Positions 1 to 9,897 of a stretch of 64,000 nt of DNA are shown here, piece by piece. The position numbers and the translations under genes are program-made. Within the stretch, counting starts at the first letter, position 1, and the number at the start of each line of letters is the position of its first letter. The notes below the pieces were generated by a model, which did not search any database, was not told the DNA's origin, and saw nothing but the letters and a program-made list of their open reading frames with translations. The stretch is from the NCBI RefSeq assembly GCF_011174675.1, contig NZ_JAANIG010000008.1, forward strand, positions 61,670-125,669, read 5' to 3'. The DNA comes from Perlabentimonas gracilis. Lineage in GTDB: Bacteria > Bacteroidota > Bacteroidia > Bacteroidales > Tenuifilaceae.

Positions 1-2786
1 GTGGTTGATGGATTCTCGGGAGTCCAACGATCGAGTATAGCCGTTGACCGATTGGTATAGCGAAGATCCTGCCTTTGAGCACCATTAAACACATCGTTTC
101 CGTACGAGCCCACTAACAGTATTGATAAGTCGAAGCGTTTGTAATCAACCGATGCGTTCATACCAAAGGTTAAGGGTGGTGTAGGGTTACCAATCATAGT
201 TCTATCTTCCTCATTGATTCGGCCATCGTTGTTAACATCAACAAAGCGAACATCACCTGGCTTTGCATTGGGCTGAAGAACTTGTCCGGTTTTGCCTATG
301 TGTTGGAAAATCTCTGCCTGACTCTGGAAGATGCCATCGGTTTCGTAACCCCAGAAGTAAGCTATGGGCAAACCTAGCTCGGTGCGAGTAACCATACCAG
401 CTACTGCCCATGTGGCACCTGGAAGTACTCCCTCATCGTTACCAATCTTGGTCATCTTATTCTGGTTGTAAGCACCGTTTATGCCTAAAGAATATCCAAA
501 ATCGTTGAAGTAGTGTCGCCAATTGATGGACAGCTCAACCCCCTTATTCTGTACACTCCCCACGTTTGCCACAGGTGGGTCGTTACCCACGTGTGCAGGT
601 ATTGGGATTCTTTCCAGAAGGCCACTTGTGGTTTTAATGTAATAGTCGATGGTTGCGGTTAGGCGATTGTTATATGCACCAAAGTCGAGGGCAATATCGA
701 GCTGCTCTGACTCCTCCCAATGGATATCATTATTCTCGATATAGGCAGGTGACGCTCCAAACTCTCGACCATTACCAAATATATACCCCCTGCTCTTGTC
801 CATTACAGATATGAACTGGTAATTTCCAATTTCCTGATTACCATTAATGCCCCATGAAGCCCTTAGCTTAACGAAGCTAATCTGGTCGACCTCAGGGAAA
901 AACTCCTCATCGCTTACCACCCATGACACGCCTAGGGATGGGAATATACCATATCGTTGGTTTGGACCAAACTTAGAAGATCCATCCCTTCTGATAATAC
1001 CCGTAAAAGCATACCTGCTTTTGTAATCGTAGGTTACACGAGCAAAACCAGAGAGAAGGGCTGAGTGTGCAGCTCCTCCGAGGGCATTCCAAACTGTATC
1101 GGTAGCCATGTTTAGATATACATGGTTAGGATCGTTTATGGGTACCTTAGCATTAAACCCAAACAAATTCTCAAAATTCGATTTGCTGGCAGTCATCCCT
1201 AGTAAACCAGTGAAATTATGATCTTCAATCTGCTTGGTGTACGACAATGTATTTTCCCACTGCCAAGTGTAAAATCGTTCGATATTCTTTTGTACTGATG
1301 TTTTATCAACATTAAGCTGTGCCCCGTTTAGGTAGAATAGTGGCCTGTAGGAGTCGTTCAGCACATAGGCCAAATCGATACCCAGGCTAGTTCTTAGGTT
1401 AAGGCCTTCAATTATTTCAAGATCGCCGAAGATATTTCCAACAACCTTATCAACCCGGGTTTCAGCATTCTCAATCTCGAGCAGTGCCAGTGGATTAACT
1501 ATTTCGGCTCCTACATAATTTGAAATTCCGTACACCCTACCATCTTTGGTGGTAACAACAGGCTCGGTAGAGTAAGGGAATGTTGCCAGGACATCCTGAT
1601 CGTCTATGTAGAGGGGAGTGAGCGGATCGAGGTTGAGGGCACTGCTGTATGCACCATTAAACGATTGGTTACTGGCAATTCCGCGTCGCACTATGTGCGA
1701 GTAGGCCAAATTGCTACCAAACTGAAACTTTGTGGTTACCTGATGCCTAGAGTTTAGGCGACCCGTTATGCGATCGAATTGAGACTTTTCGCCACCGATA
1801 ATCCCTTGCTGGGAGAAGTACGACATGGATGATGCGTAGCTCGACTTGTCGGTACCTCCGGTAACAGAAAGCTCGTGATTGGTCATAGGAGCATTGCTTT
1901 GGAACAAATGATCCTGCCAATTTGTATTGTGTTTGGGAATTTCGTTCAAATCAAAGGGCTCGGTTAATCCCGAGTTTCTTGCACCCTCGTTCATAAGCTC
2001 ACGGTACTGATCTGCATTAAGCATATCAATTGTTCTGCTTACATTCTGTATGCCATAGTAACCCGAGTAGGTCACGGACATATCGCCTTTCTTTGCGCCT
2101 TTGGTTGTGATAAGCACCACACCATTGGCGGCTCTTGCTCCATAGATTGCCGCAGAGGCGGCATCTTTTAAAACATCAATTGACTCTATATCGCCGGGGT
2201 TTAGGTAGTCAATTCCCCCTACGGCCATTCCATCAACAATGTACAAAGGTTCGGAATTGCCGGTGGTTCCGGCTCCTCTAACCCTAACGGTTGGAGCCTC
2301 ACCGGGCTGACCCGATAGGTTTGTAATTTGAACTCCGGCTGTTCGACCCTGCATAGCCTGATCGATTCGGAGCACTGGTGTAGCACTAATCTCCTCGGCG
2401 CTAACACTAGAGATGGCGCCTGTTACCACCTTTTTCTTTTGTACACCGTAACCAATCACAACAACCTCGTCGAGCTCCATCATATCAACAAGAAGTACAA
2501 TCTCAATAAATGCCCGACTGTTAACTGGAACTGAAACAGATTTGTATCCAACGAATGATACATCAAGCGTAGCCGTTGGATTGGAAATGGTAAAACTAAA
2601 AGCTCCATCCAAATCGGTGGTAGTGCCCGTTGTTGTACCTTGCTCCACTACAGTTACTCCAATTATGCCTTCGCCCGTTTCGGCATCCTTTACGATACCT
2701 GAGATGCTGTGCGGCTGAGCTTGAGCAATACTTGAAAGTAACGAAAGAGCTACTATTATACTTAGCCTGAAAAAATTAATTTTCAT
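1..2786 (-). CDS. SusC/RagA-family TonB-dependent outer-membrane receptor, partial
   Basis: The gene starts at the ATG complementary to 2784-2786 and is still open at the left edge, so the C-terminus is missing (about 928 codons present). Translating the minus strand gives a signal peptide ending near AQAQ, then a carboxypeptidase-like regulatory domain (GIVKDAETGEGIIGVTV), a TonB-box-like segment (VVVIGYG) and a plug domain with VRVRGAGT, PLYIVDG and AANGVVLITTKGAKKG. These are typical of SusC proteins, which import oligosaccharides across the outer membrane together with a SusD lipoprotein. No SusD is visible; by the usual order it should lie just beyond the left edge. It is 42 nt downstream of the GH16 gene, so probably cotranscribed. 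The GH16 neighbour suggests a beta-glucan substrate, which is inference. Confidence 0.93.
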   Translation of the reverse strand, partial: MKINFFRLSIIVALSLLSSIAQAQPHSISGIVKDAETGEGIIGVTVVEQGTTTGTTTDLDGAFSFTISNPTATLDVSFVGYKSVSVPVNSRAFIEIVLLVDMMELDEVVVIGYGVQKKKVVTGAISSVSAEEISATPVLRIDQAMQGRTAGVQITNLSGQPGEAPTVRVRGAGTTGNSEPLYIVDGMAVGGIDYLNPGDIESIDVLKDAASAAIYGARAANGVVLITTKGAKKGDMSVTYSGYYGIQNVSRTIDMLNADQYRELMNEGARNSGLTEPFDLNEIPKHNTNWQDHLFQSNAPMTNHELSVTGGTDKSSYASSMSYFSQQGIIGGEKSQFDRITGRLNSRHQVTTKFQFGSNLAYSHIVRRGIASNQSFNGAYSSALNLDPLTPLYIDDQDVLATFPYSTEPVVTTKDGRVYGISNYVGAEIVNPLALLEIENAETRVDKVVGNIFGDLEIIEGLNLRTSLGIDLAYVLNDSYRPLFYLNGAQLNVDKTSVQKNIERFYTWQWENTLSYTKQIEDHNFTGLLGMTASKSNFENLFGFNAKVPINDPNHVYLNMATDTVWNALGGAAHSALLSGFARVTYDYKSRYAFTGIIRRDGSSKFGPNQRYGIFPSLGVSWVVSDEEFFPEVDQISFVKLRASWGINGNQEIGNYQFISVMDKSRGYIFGNGREFGASPAYIENNDIHWEESEQLDIALDFGAYNNRLTATIDYYIKTTSGLLERIPIPAHVGNDPPVANVGSVQNKGVELSINWRHYFNDFGYSLGINGAYNQNKMTKIGNDEGVLPGATWAVAGMVTRTELGLPIAYFWGYETDGIFQSQAEIFQHIGKTGQVLQPNAKPGDVRFVDVNNDGRINEEDRTMIGNPTPPLTFGMNASVDYKRFDLSILLVGSYGNDVFNGAQRQDLRYTNRSTAILDRWTPENPST

Positions 2787-2828
2787 AAGTTTCACTATTA
2801 AAAGTTTTACGCGGGATAATACTAAAGC

Positions 2829-3932
2829 TTATTCCACTTGAAATACACGGATGTAATCGACTCTCATTTGCTGAGGGAAAACGGTTGTTGCATCGGGAGA
2901 ACCTGGCCAGTAACCACCAACCGCAATATTGAAGATGAAGAAATGGGGTTGATGAAACTCAGCCATATGATTGGGGGTTATGTTAACTTCGTAGAATTTC
3001 ACATCGTTAACATACCATTTGATATATGTTTCGTCCCATATAATTGAAAACACGTGATACTCGTTGGCAAAATTACCTGACGAAAGGGTATAGCCACCAC
3101 CAGTATATGCGTGTCCATTGCTATCCCAATGTACAGTGCCGTGTACTGTGTTTTCGCGTCCGTTACCACCAATCATCTCCATAATATCAATCTCGCCACA
3201 TGCGGGCCACCCAACTGACGTTATACTGTTCCCAAGCATCCAGAGCGCTGGCCAAATGCCTTGGCCCCTAGGGAGTAGTGCCCTAATATCGACCCGACCA
3301 TACTTGAATGAGAACTTTCCCTGCGTTTTCATTCGGGTAGATGTGTAGCTTCGCCCTTGATAAGCCTCTTCTCGGGCTTCGATGGTAAGCACATCATCGC
3401 CAACCCAAGCATTCTCGGCACGGTAGTATTGCAACTCATTATTACCCCATCCACAAAGATTTGGGCAGCCATTGCCAGTTTCGAAAACCCATTTATTCGT
3501 ATTTACGGAGTTGGTTTCAAACTCATCGTTCCAAATTAGGGTATAGCCATCGTACTCAATTGGGGTAGTGTAACCCTCGCCCACTGATACGTTGGTTTCG
3601 AAATTGATAAAAACCGTTTTCGATTCCTTGATGTATCGACCTGATGATCCATAGGCTCTAACATCGATTTTAAAATTACCTTGGGCAGTAAATGTGTAAC
3701 TCAATACTCCGTCAACGGACTCATCAACCAATTCATCTATCCCCTCTACCCACAGCTCATAGTTCACGGCATTGTCGGCAGAAGCAAGCACATCTACTAT
3801 CCCCGTTGCATCATCTGCAACATCGACTTCTACCTCAAGATTTGCGGGATTTGTTATATCAATTTCAATTTCACTATCGCAAGCTACTAATCCCTGAAGA
3901 AACAGAAACAACCCTATGAGCCGAACAATCAT
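2829..3932 (-). CDS. Glycoside hydrolase family 16 lipoprotein (laminarinase/beta-glucanase type)
   Basis: This 367-residue protein has a short lipoprotein signal with lipobox LVAC (Cys18), so it is expected at the cell envelope or surface. Residues about 30-112 form an Ig/PKD-like beta domain and about 120-366 the GH16 jelly roll. The active-site signature GEIDIMEMIG is intact, with E247 as nucleophile, D249 between, and E252 as acid/base. WPALWMLG and the W-rich cleft segments also fit. GH16 enzymes cut beta-1,3/1,4-glucans or galactans; the lack of an agarase or carrageenase look and the PKD partner favour laminarinase or lichenase, but the substrate is not proven. It lies between the PKD lipoprotein and susC in the same direction. 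Confidence 0.92.
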   Translation of the reverse strand: MIVRLIGLFLFLQGLVACDSEIEIDITNPANLEVEVDVADDATGIVDVLASADNAVNYELWVEGIDELVDESVDGVLSYTFTAQGNFKIDVRAYGSSGRYIKESKTVFINFETNVSVGEGYTTPIEYDGYTLIWNDEFETNSVNTNKWVFETGNGCPNLCGWGNNELQYYRAENAWVGDDVLTIEAREEAYQGRSYTSTRMKTQGKFSFKYGRVDIRALLPRGQGIWPALWMLGNSITSVGWPACGEIDIMEMIGGNGRENTVHGTVHWDSNGHAYTGGGYTLSSGNFANEYHVFSIIWDETYIKWYVNDVKFYEVNITPNHMAEFHQPHFFIFNIAVGGYWPGSPDATTVFPQQMRVDYIRVFQVE

Positions 3933-3966
3933 ACAAGTATTATTTTAATTGATTAAGAATTGGGTT

Positions 3967-4004
3967 AATATAGGGAGCCCTATATTGCAGAAGCTCCCTA
4001 TATT
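3967..4004 (-). promoter_or_regulatory. Intercistronic stem-loop between PKD lipoprotein and GH16 genes
   Basis: A perfect 12-bp inverted repeat (AATATAGGGAGC and its complement) with a 14-nt loop lies in the 116-nt gap downstream of the PKD lipoprotein stop and upstream of the GH16 start. No strong T-run follows on the minus strand. It is therefore more likely an RNA-processing or partial attenuation element than a full terminator. Confidence 0.5.
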
Positions 4005-4048
4005 TATTAACCAAATAGCTATTTAATTACACAAGTTGTTTGCAAACA

Positions 4049-5668
4049 TTAGTAGAAATAGATGTTATCTACAAAGATGGTTGGAGATGTTGCAGCATCA
4101 AACTTCATCTGAATAATAGCGGTTAAGTCTGGTACAGTATATTCTGAAAGGGGGATATCGATGCTCTTCCACACACCTGCTTCAGTTGTTATTTTAACGG
4201 GATTCTCTCCTGCACCAATCAAGGAAACATTTACATCGGTAACAACTGCACAATAAACATCTAAATGCAACTTGGTCTTACCTGAAACATCCTGAGCATT
4301 ATCTTCCCATGCAATTCCCTGGTAGTTCAATCCAGCCATCTTTAAAGCATTATCACCATCAACTACTTCTATTACTGAGGTCGCAGTTGCCTGTCCCCAA
4401 CTAGGATTAAGATTAACCCCAGTGATATCTGTATAAGCATCACTAAAAATTGATATAACGTTTGCTTCTGGTTCTGTCGGTGTTGGTGCAGGTTCGGTAG
4501 GATTTAAACTAATAGTTACATTCTTTTTTGCCTCTTTGGTATCACCATTAGCACTAGTACCTGTTAAAGTAACCTCATATACACCCTCTTCAGCATATGT
4601 ATGAACGGGATTTTCCTCGGCAGAGGTATTACCATCACCAAAGTCCCAGCTATAGGAAACTGCATCCTTTGAAAGATTCTCAAACGTTACTTCAAAATCA
4701 TTAATTTCAAAACCAAAATCAACAAAGAATGAAACAACATCTGGTTCATCTGCCCAATTGTGATAGCTTACATAGTTGAATTGCCAGTAATGACTGTCAC
4801 CTGCTATCCAAACTGAAACTTCCATCAAATCATAGTCTTGCTCCTCTGAGATTTTTACATCGTATTCAATAGACTGACCAGGTACTGCGATATAACCACC
4901 CGGAGAAACCTTTAGTAATCCCATCCAAGCACCTGAGCCAGTTAAGGTTAATTTGCCAGATGAAGGATTATAAGTAAATGCATGGGTGCCACCTAACCAA
5001 TCACTTACATTAACCCCATCTTTATTAACCATATTGGCTTCTGTAGCTTCAAAACAAGTTCCAAGTAGGTCAGTTCCAGCAAATACATGGTCATCGCCCC
5101 ACATCATCCCTCCATCATCAAATGTCATAGTGCCATCTTCGCTGAATGTCCAGGTTTGATTGTATATGCATGGTCGACTGCCATCATTTTCGAGATTCCA
5201 CCAAGAAAAATAATCATACTCACCAGTTTCTTCGATTAGGCCAGGGCCAATTCCCATTGTAATACCATCGCGTAAAAGTCGCCAATCTTTTGAAGACTCA
5301 CCCACCAACAATCTTAAGGCAACGTATGGATCGGTAATAGTTATTGATTGGCTAAACTCAATACTAACGCCATCCTTATTGGTAGCAGTAAGAGTTACAG
5401 TATAAGTGCCTCCCTCGGCATAAACATGAACTGGGTTCTCTTCGGTTGATGTTTCGCCATCGCCAAAAGCCCAACTATAGCTCTCGGCATGCTGCGAGTA
5501 GTTGGTAAAGGTTACCTCTTTCCAGTTCTCATCGCTTATAGCATACTGGAAACTTGCAATTGGATCGGGAGTTGTCTCTTCATCCTTACATGAAGGAAAA
5601 ATTGCAAGGGCAAAGATTCCTAATAGCAAAAAAGACTTTGTAAAAATGTTGACTTTTCTTGTTTTCAT
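4049..5668 (-). CDS. PKD-domain surface lipoprotein, probable glycan-binding protein of the PUL
   Basis: A 539-residue protein with signal peptide and lipobox FPSC (Cys27). Two PKD domains are clear: YSWAFGDGETSTEENPVHVY in the first 110 residues and YSWDFGDGNTSAEENPVHTY around residues 330-400. Between them lies a beta-rich module of about 190 residues with many aromatic residues (FSWW, HYWQFNYVSYHNW). After a Pro/Thr linker (PTEPAPTPTEPE), a C-terminal domain of about 130 residues resembles a carbohydrate-binding jelly roll and ends in DNIYFY. No catalytic motif is seen. PKD lipoproteins of this layout commonly occur beside SusC/D and GH16 in laminarin loci, where they bind glycan at the surface; that role is inferred here. 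Confidence 0.8.
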   Translation of the reverse strand: MKTRKVNIFTKSFLLLGIFALAIFPSCKDEETTPDPIASFQYAISDENWKEVTFTNYSQHAESYSWAFGDGETSTEENPVHVYAEGGTYTVTLTATNKDGVSIEFSQSITITDPYVALRLLVGESSKDWRLLRDGITMGIGPGLIEETGEYDYFSWWNLENDGSRPCIYNQTWTFSEDGTMTFDDGGMMWGDDHVFAGTDLLGTCFEATEANMVNKDGVNVSDWLGGTHAFTYNPSSGKLTLTGSGAWMGLLKVSPGGYIAVPGQSIEYDVKISEEQDYDLMEVSVWIAGDSHYWQFNYVSYHNWADEPDVVSFFVDFGFEINDFEVTFENLSKDAVSYSWDFGDGNTSAEENPVHTYAEEGVYEVTLTGTSANGDTKEAKKNVTISLNPTEPAPTPTEPEANVISIFSDAYTDITGVNLNPSWGQATATSVIEVVDGDNALKMAGLNYQGIAWEDNAQDVSGKTKLHLDVYCAVVTDVNVSLIGAGENPVKITTEAGVWKSIDIPLSEYTVPDLTAIIQMKFDAATSPTIFVDNIYFY

Positions 5669-5983
5669 AGTTTAAGTACTTTAAATTAGTAATTAGGTTA
5701 GGCTGAGTTATCAGAGTTTTCCTAATCACAAATTAATGCGGGTACAAACCCAAACGCAAAAAAACAGCCACATCAAGAGTACAACACAGCAATAACTAGC
5801 TACATCAACACTACATCATAAAAGATTATTTACTACTGATTGTGTGGTTATTAACTCACCCTACTTAGCAGTTATAACTTTCTCAATAAAAGTATTCACT
5901 TCTCGCAAACCTTTGCGCTAATGTTTAGATGGAATGTTGAAAAAACGGAAATAATCTATATGTTATGTTTTGGAGTGTTACAC
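5669..5983. other. Intergenic region upstream of the PKD lipoprotein
   Basis: This 315-nt AT-rich stretch has no convincing ORF. I looked for the Bacteroidota -7 element (CAAAnnTA as read on the plus strand) and found none, and no terminator hairpin after the regulator gene. The promoter of the PUL transcript should be here but cannot be placed. Confidence 0.4.
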
Positions 5984-8902
5984 TTAAAAGGATATGAGAA
6001 AATCGGTAAGGTTGGTAGTATGGTCAAGCTGCAATTTTTTTCGCAAACGATAGCGGCTAATCTCAACACCCCTAACAGATATATTCATGAGGGGGGCTAT
6101 CTCCTTGGTTGAAATATTCATCTTAAGGTAGGCACATAGCCTTAGCTCTTTGGGGGTTAAATCGGGGTACTTGTCCTTCAACCTTGCAATAAAGTCTTGA
6201 TGCACGTCATCGAAGTAGCTATTAAAAAGTTCCAAGCCTTTTTCGTTCTTTAGATCCTTATTAATTTTCTTTAAAAGGTTGTTCACATTTTGCTTTTCGG
6301 GGCTATCTGAGGGAATATTTCTCAATAATCTAGTAAGATCCTCCCTCAGGTATGTAAGGGTTTTATTCTTTTGTATAAGGTGAAGGGTAGCGTTAGCTAG
6401 CTCCTTATTCTTAAATTTCATCTCGTTACGAAGGCTCTCGTTACGTAGGTGCATTATTTCCTTCTCGCTAAGGGCAGACTGCTCTTTAAACATTTTTTCT
6501 CGCTGGGCTAATCGTTTCTCATGCCTGAGCTTTTCGCGCAATCGCGTTTTGAGTATTCGCTTGCGGATGTAGTAAAAGTTACCCAGAAGGATTAAAGTAA
6601 GTAAGACTGAATAAGCGATATAGGCAACCTTTGACCTTAGAAAGGGAGGCTTAATGGTAAAATGAAAACTCTTAATTTCTGTCTCAGCCCCAAAGGAGTT
6701 CATAGCCTTAACCTGGAAGGTGTAGCTACCCTCCCTTAGGTTGGTGTATTCCTTAAAGTTTACCCCTTCCCAGTTGGACCACCGGGAATCGAAGCCTACT
6801 AAACGGTGCGAAAAAACAGTTTTTTCGGGCCGTTCAAACGCAGGGCTAGTAAATCGGAATGTTACAGAATTAAAGGTAAAAGGTATCTCGTAAACGCTTA
6901 CCCCATCTTTAGAAACTACTTGTTGCTCTCCCCTAATATTCTGTTTACCATAGAATGCTTTTTCTGTTATGAAAACCTGTTCGGGTTCCTTATAGTCCTT
7001 AATAATATTGGGGGCATAATGGATTAGCCCCTTTTGCGAACCAATAAAAACATTATATGGGTCATGGGTATAAATATTTTGAAACGAAGGGAGTAATATC
7101 TCATTTATCGCCGAGAATGGTGCAGTAATATCAATGTATTTACCATCTTCAAGCAATCGCATAATTCCTAGGTAACTAGTGGTATAATACCAAATATTAC
7201 CATACTTATCCAAATGCAGCTTATCGATGAAACCCTTACCGTTTAAATGATTATCAATATCATCGGCAGGAATGAATGCGTTTGAGGACAAGTCGTACTT
7301 AAGTATTCCACTATGGGTGGACACGTACATTCTAGAATTGATATCATTTAAGTTATAGGGTAGCTGAGAAGGTAGCCCTGCGCTTGAACGATAAAGTTTC
7401 ATACTAACCACGGAATCTAAAGTTGAGGATAATTTTAGCCTATAAAGGCCACGATAGCCGTGTGATATCCACAGGCTTTGCTCTTGATCGAGGTGTAAAC
7501 TTCTGCTTGATTCGCCAAAGCCAGTTATCTCGTGGGCATATTGCCATTGTTCGTTTACTTTTTCAAGGGCAACCAGGCCATTATATGTTCCAGCAATAAT
7601 AATACTGCTATGACTAGGTAACTTTTGGAAAGCCCAATACCCTCTCCTATCGGAAATTTGCTGAGCAGAAAACCCATTGATAGTAAAGCACCCATAGTTA
7701 TGTCCGCAGAACAGCGTATTGTCAATAATTTGTAGAGTCCACACTTGACCATCGGTACCCCTAATTAGTTCAAACCCATCGGATGCTATGGTTGAGTTGT
7801 TTACCTCGCTAAACCTTTTTGCATATAACCCCTGATTTGTTCCTATGTAGAGAATTCCATTGTGAACTATAGATGAGTATGCACTCTCAATATTATAGTT
7901 GTAATTTAGAAAGGATAAAGGAGAACTTATCTCTAAGTAGTCAATCCCATTATCGAGTCCTAACCATAAATTATTCCTCTTGTCCTCGAAAAGACTGAGT
8001 ATGGTATTGTTCTGCAACCCCTTGTATCTATTGAGATGCTGAAGAATTTCTCCCTTGGGGTTGCTTATATATATGCCATTGCTAACCGACCCAAAAGCAA
8101 AATCACCTGTGGATAATTGTAGTGCTGAGAATAGATTATTCTCACGCATCTTAGTATTAGCCTCGGTTTGCCATGGCCTTATGGCCCTACTGCTGCGATT
8201 GAAAAGGAAGAGTCCTTCGTTGGAAGTGCCTATAAGTAAATTTCTCTCGTCGAGTTGGAGCACACACCTGATCTCATTTCTAAAAAATATTGGGTGATCG
8301 CTAATGTGAATCAAGCTATCACCAACAAGCTGCATAAGCCCGTATTCCAAATCTACCACGTAAAACGAATCATTCACCTTATGCAACATGCTGAACTTAC
8401 TCCGCGGCTTGATAACAGTAAACGCTCCCGAGCTATACCTGAAAATATAATTGAAGGACTGGAATATCATCCCACCATCTACTTGGTAAATATTCCAAAT
8501 CTCATCGAAGTTGGCATAATCCTTAGGAATCTTGCCTTTAAGGGAATGATACTCGAGCTTATCCCTAGAATCTGGTGCTAAAAACCCAACCTCCTCAAAC
8601 GCTCCGGTGTAGATAGTATCGCCAACAGCAAATACTGAACGCACAATCGAAGCATTGGGAACGGGGTAAAGCTGCCATCCTGTGCCATCGTACTCTAGCA
8701 CGCCATCGTTGTTTCCAAAGTACATGAAACCTTTACTATTCTGGGCAATACTCCAATTCTGAGTACTAGCATTGTACACACTTTTACTGTGGTTAACAAT
8801 GCTGGGTAAACCAATGCTCTTTATCTGTCCATAAGAGGTTAACCCGGCAAATACCACTAAAAAAGATAACGTAAAACCAAAGCGTTGTTTCATTTTCACC
8901 AA
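5984..8902 (-). CDS. Membrane-bound LuxR-type regulator with beta-propeller sensor and Y_Y_Y domain
   Basis: A 972-residue protein. It has an N-terminal signal (cleavage near TSYGQ), then about 650 residues of Reg_prop-type propeller repeats (NNDGVLEYDG, NNLWLGLDNGIDYLE). A Y_Y_Y domain follows, with HRLVGFDSRWSNWE and YTNLREGSYTFQVKA. Next come one transmembrane helix (around residues 760-780), a long coiled coil, and a C-terminal LuxR-type helix-turn-helix (LTPKELRLCAYLKMNISTKEIAPL is split across residues of about 915-940). There is no kinase or receiver domain, so it is a one-component regulator that should sense periplasmic oligosaccharide and control the adjacent PUL, like other Bacteroidota propeller/LuxR regulators. 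It is transcribed in the same direction as the PUL, 315 nt upstream. Confidence 0.88.
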   Translation of the reverse strand: MVKMKQRFGFTLSFLVVFAGLTSYGQIKSIGLPSIVNHSKSVYNASTQNWSIAQNSKGFMYFGNNDGVLEYDGTGWQLYPVPNASIVRSVFAVGDTIYTGAFEEVGFLAPDSRDKLEYHSLKGKIPKDYANFDEIWNIYQVDGGMIFQSFNYIFRYSSGAFTVIKPRSKFSMLHKVNDSFYVVDLEYGLMQLVGDSLIHISDHPIFFRNEIRCVLQLDERNLLIGTSNEGLFLFNRSSRAIRPWQTEANTKMRENNLFSALQLSTGDFAFGSVSNGIYISNPKGEILQHLNRYKGLQNNTILSLFEDKRNNLWLGLDNGIDYLEISSPLSFLNYNYNIESAYSSIVHNGILYIGTNQGLYAKRFSEVNNSTIASDGFELIRGTDGQVWTLQIIDNTLFCGHNYGCFTINGFSAQQISDRRGYWAFQKLPSHSSIIIAGTYNGLVALEKVNEQWQYAHEITGFGESSRSLHLDQEQSLWISHGYRGLYRLKLSSTLDSVVSMKLYRSSAGLPSQLPYNLNDINSRMYVSTHSGILKYDLSSNAFIPADDIDNHLNGKGFIDKLHLDKYGNIWYYTTSYLGIMRLLEDGKYIDITAPFSAINEILLPSFQNIYTHDPYNVFIGSQKGLIHYAPNIIKDYKEPEQVFITEKAFYGKQNIRGEQQVVSKDGVSVYEIPFTFNSVTFRFTSPAFERPEKTVFSHRLVGFDSRWSNWEGVNFKEYTNLREGSYTFQVKAMNSFGAETEIKSFHFTIKPPFLRSKVAYIAYSVLLTLILLGNFYYIRKRILKTRLREKLRHEKRLAQREKMFKEQSALSEKEIMHLRNESLRNEMKFKNKELANATLHLIQKNKTLTYLREDLTRLLRNIPSDSPEKQNVNNLLKKINKDLKNEKGLELFNSYFDDVHQDFIARLKDKYPDLTPKELRLCAYLKMNISTKEIAPLMNISVRGVEISRYRLRKKLQLDHTTNLTDFLISF

Positions 8903-9101
8903 TTTGAGAATTACCTAAAAGTAAGGATTTGATCATATAAATCAAACTCTTAAAATACTTTATTTTCCAATAGGACTAAAGCTGCTGCTACAAATTTGTT
9001 TCATAAAAAAATCGATCACCATAAGTTATGCTACAAAAAGACAGTGTAGAAATTTCGGCTAATGCTTTTTTTTAGCCAATTTTGTTCCTTTATAACTTTG
9101 G

Positions 9102-9881
9102 ATGCTAGAATCGACCACCAATATACCACTTATCACGCTTACAACCGATTGGGGACAGCATGACTACTACTTGGGTATGCTCAAGGGGAGCCTTTTGTCA
9201 TCAATGCCTCAGCTTAAAGTGGTTGATATTTCGCATGATGTGGCTAGCTTTAATATCCACAATGCAGCCTTTGTGGTGAAAAATTGCTTTAGCTTCTTTC
9301 CAAAGGGTAGCATTCATCTAATAATGGTTAATAGCGAAGCCAGCGTTACCTCGCGCATTCTTATTTGCAAATGGCAAGAGCACTACTTTGTTACCCCCGA
9401 TAACGGAACCATTGGGTTACTAATTACTGATACTCCTGAAGAAGTACATGAGGTACCCTTCGCACCCGAAGGCAGCTTTGCATCGCTTTCTGCATACGTT
9501 AAGGCTGTCCAAAATATCTTAGCAAACAACTTGGGTGAGAAGATAACAGATTATGATAAGCGAATAGCCTTTAAGGCCACCATCGACGAATCGGTGATTA
9601 CCGGCAGCATCATATACATCGACTCGTACCAAAATGCCATTACCAACATATCCAGAAGCATTTTCGAGAGGGTTAGGCAAAACCGGGATTACAACATCTT
9701 TGTACAGAGTAATCACAATAAAATCTCGAAGCTGAGCACCAGCTACAATCAGGTTGATGCCGGCGAGCTGCTAGCCCTATTCAACTCCGCCAATCTGCTG
9801 GAGATTGCCATTAGAAATGGATATGCTGCCGAGCTACTTAGCTTGAGAGTAGGAGGCAGTGTGCGAATTAACTTTATTTGA
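9102..9881 (+). CDS. S-adenosyl-L-methionine hydroxide adenosyltransferase (DUF62 family)
   Basis: A 259-residue cytosolic protein with the family hallmarks: ITLTTDWGQHDYYLGMLKG at the N-terminus, VDISHDV, and YFVTPDNGTIGLL in the N-terminal domain, followed by a beta-barrel C-terminal domain (SVITGSIIYIDSYQNAITNI). Members hydrolyse SAM to adenosine and methionine; related enzymes are fluorinases and chlorinases, but nothing suggests halogenase activity here. It is a single-gene unit facing the histidine kinase gene (converging, 16-nt gap). The start at 9102 is the only ATG that keeps the conserved N-terminus. Confidence 0.92.
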   Translation: MLESTTNIPLITLTTDWGQHDYYLGMLKGSLLSSMPQLKVVDISHDVASFNIHNAAFVVKNCFSFFPKGSIHLIMVNSEASVTSRILICKWQEHYFVTPDNGTIGLLITDTPEEVHEVPFAPEGSFASLSAYVKAVQNILANNLGEKITDYDKRIAFKATIDESVITGSIIYIDSYQNAITNISRSIFERVRQNRDYNIFVQSNHNKISKLSTSYNQVDAGELLALFNSANLLEIAIRNGYAAELLSLRVGGSVRINFI

Positions 9882-9897
9882 TATCAAGTCAGTCTTA

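Noticed and set aside
9093..9100. TAACTTTG just before the SAM hydroxide adenosyltransferase start as promoter
   Set aside because: It ends 1 nt before the ATG, so the transcript would begin inside the gene, and no later start codon keeps the conserved N-terminus.
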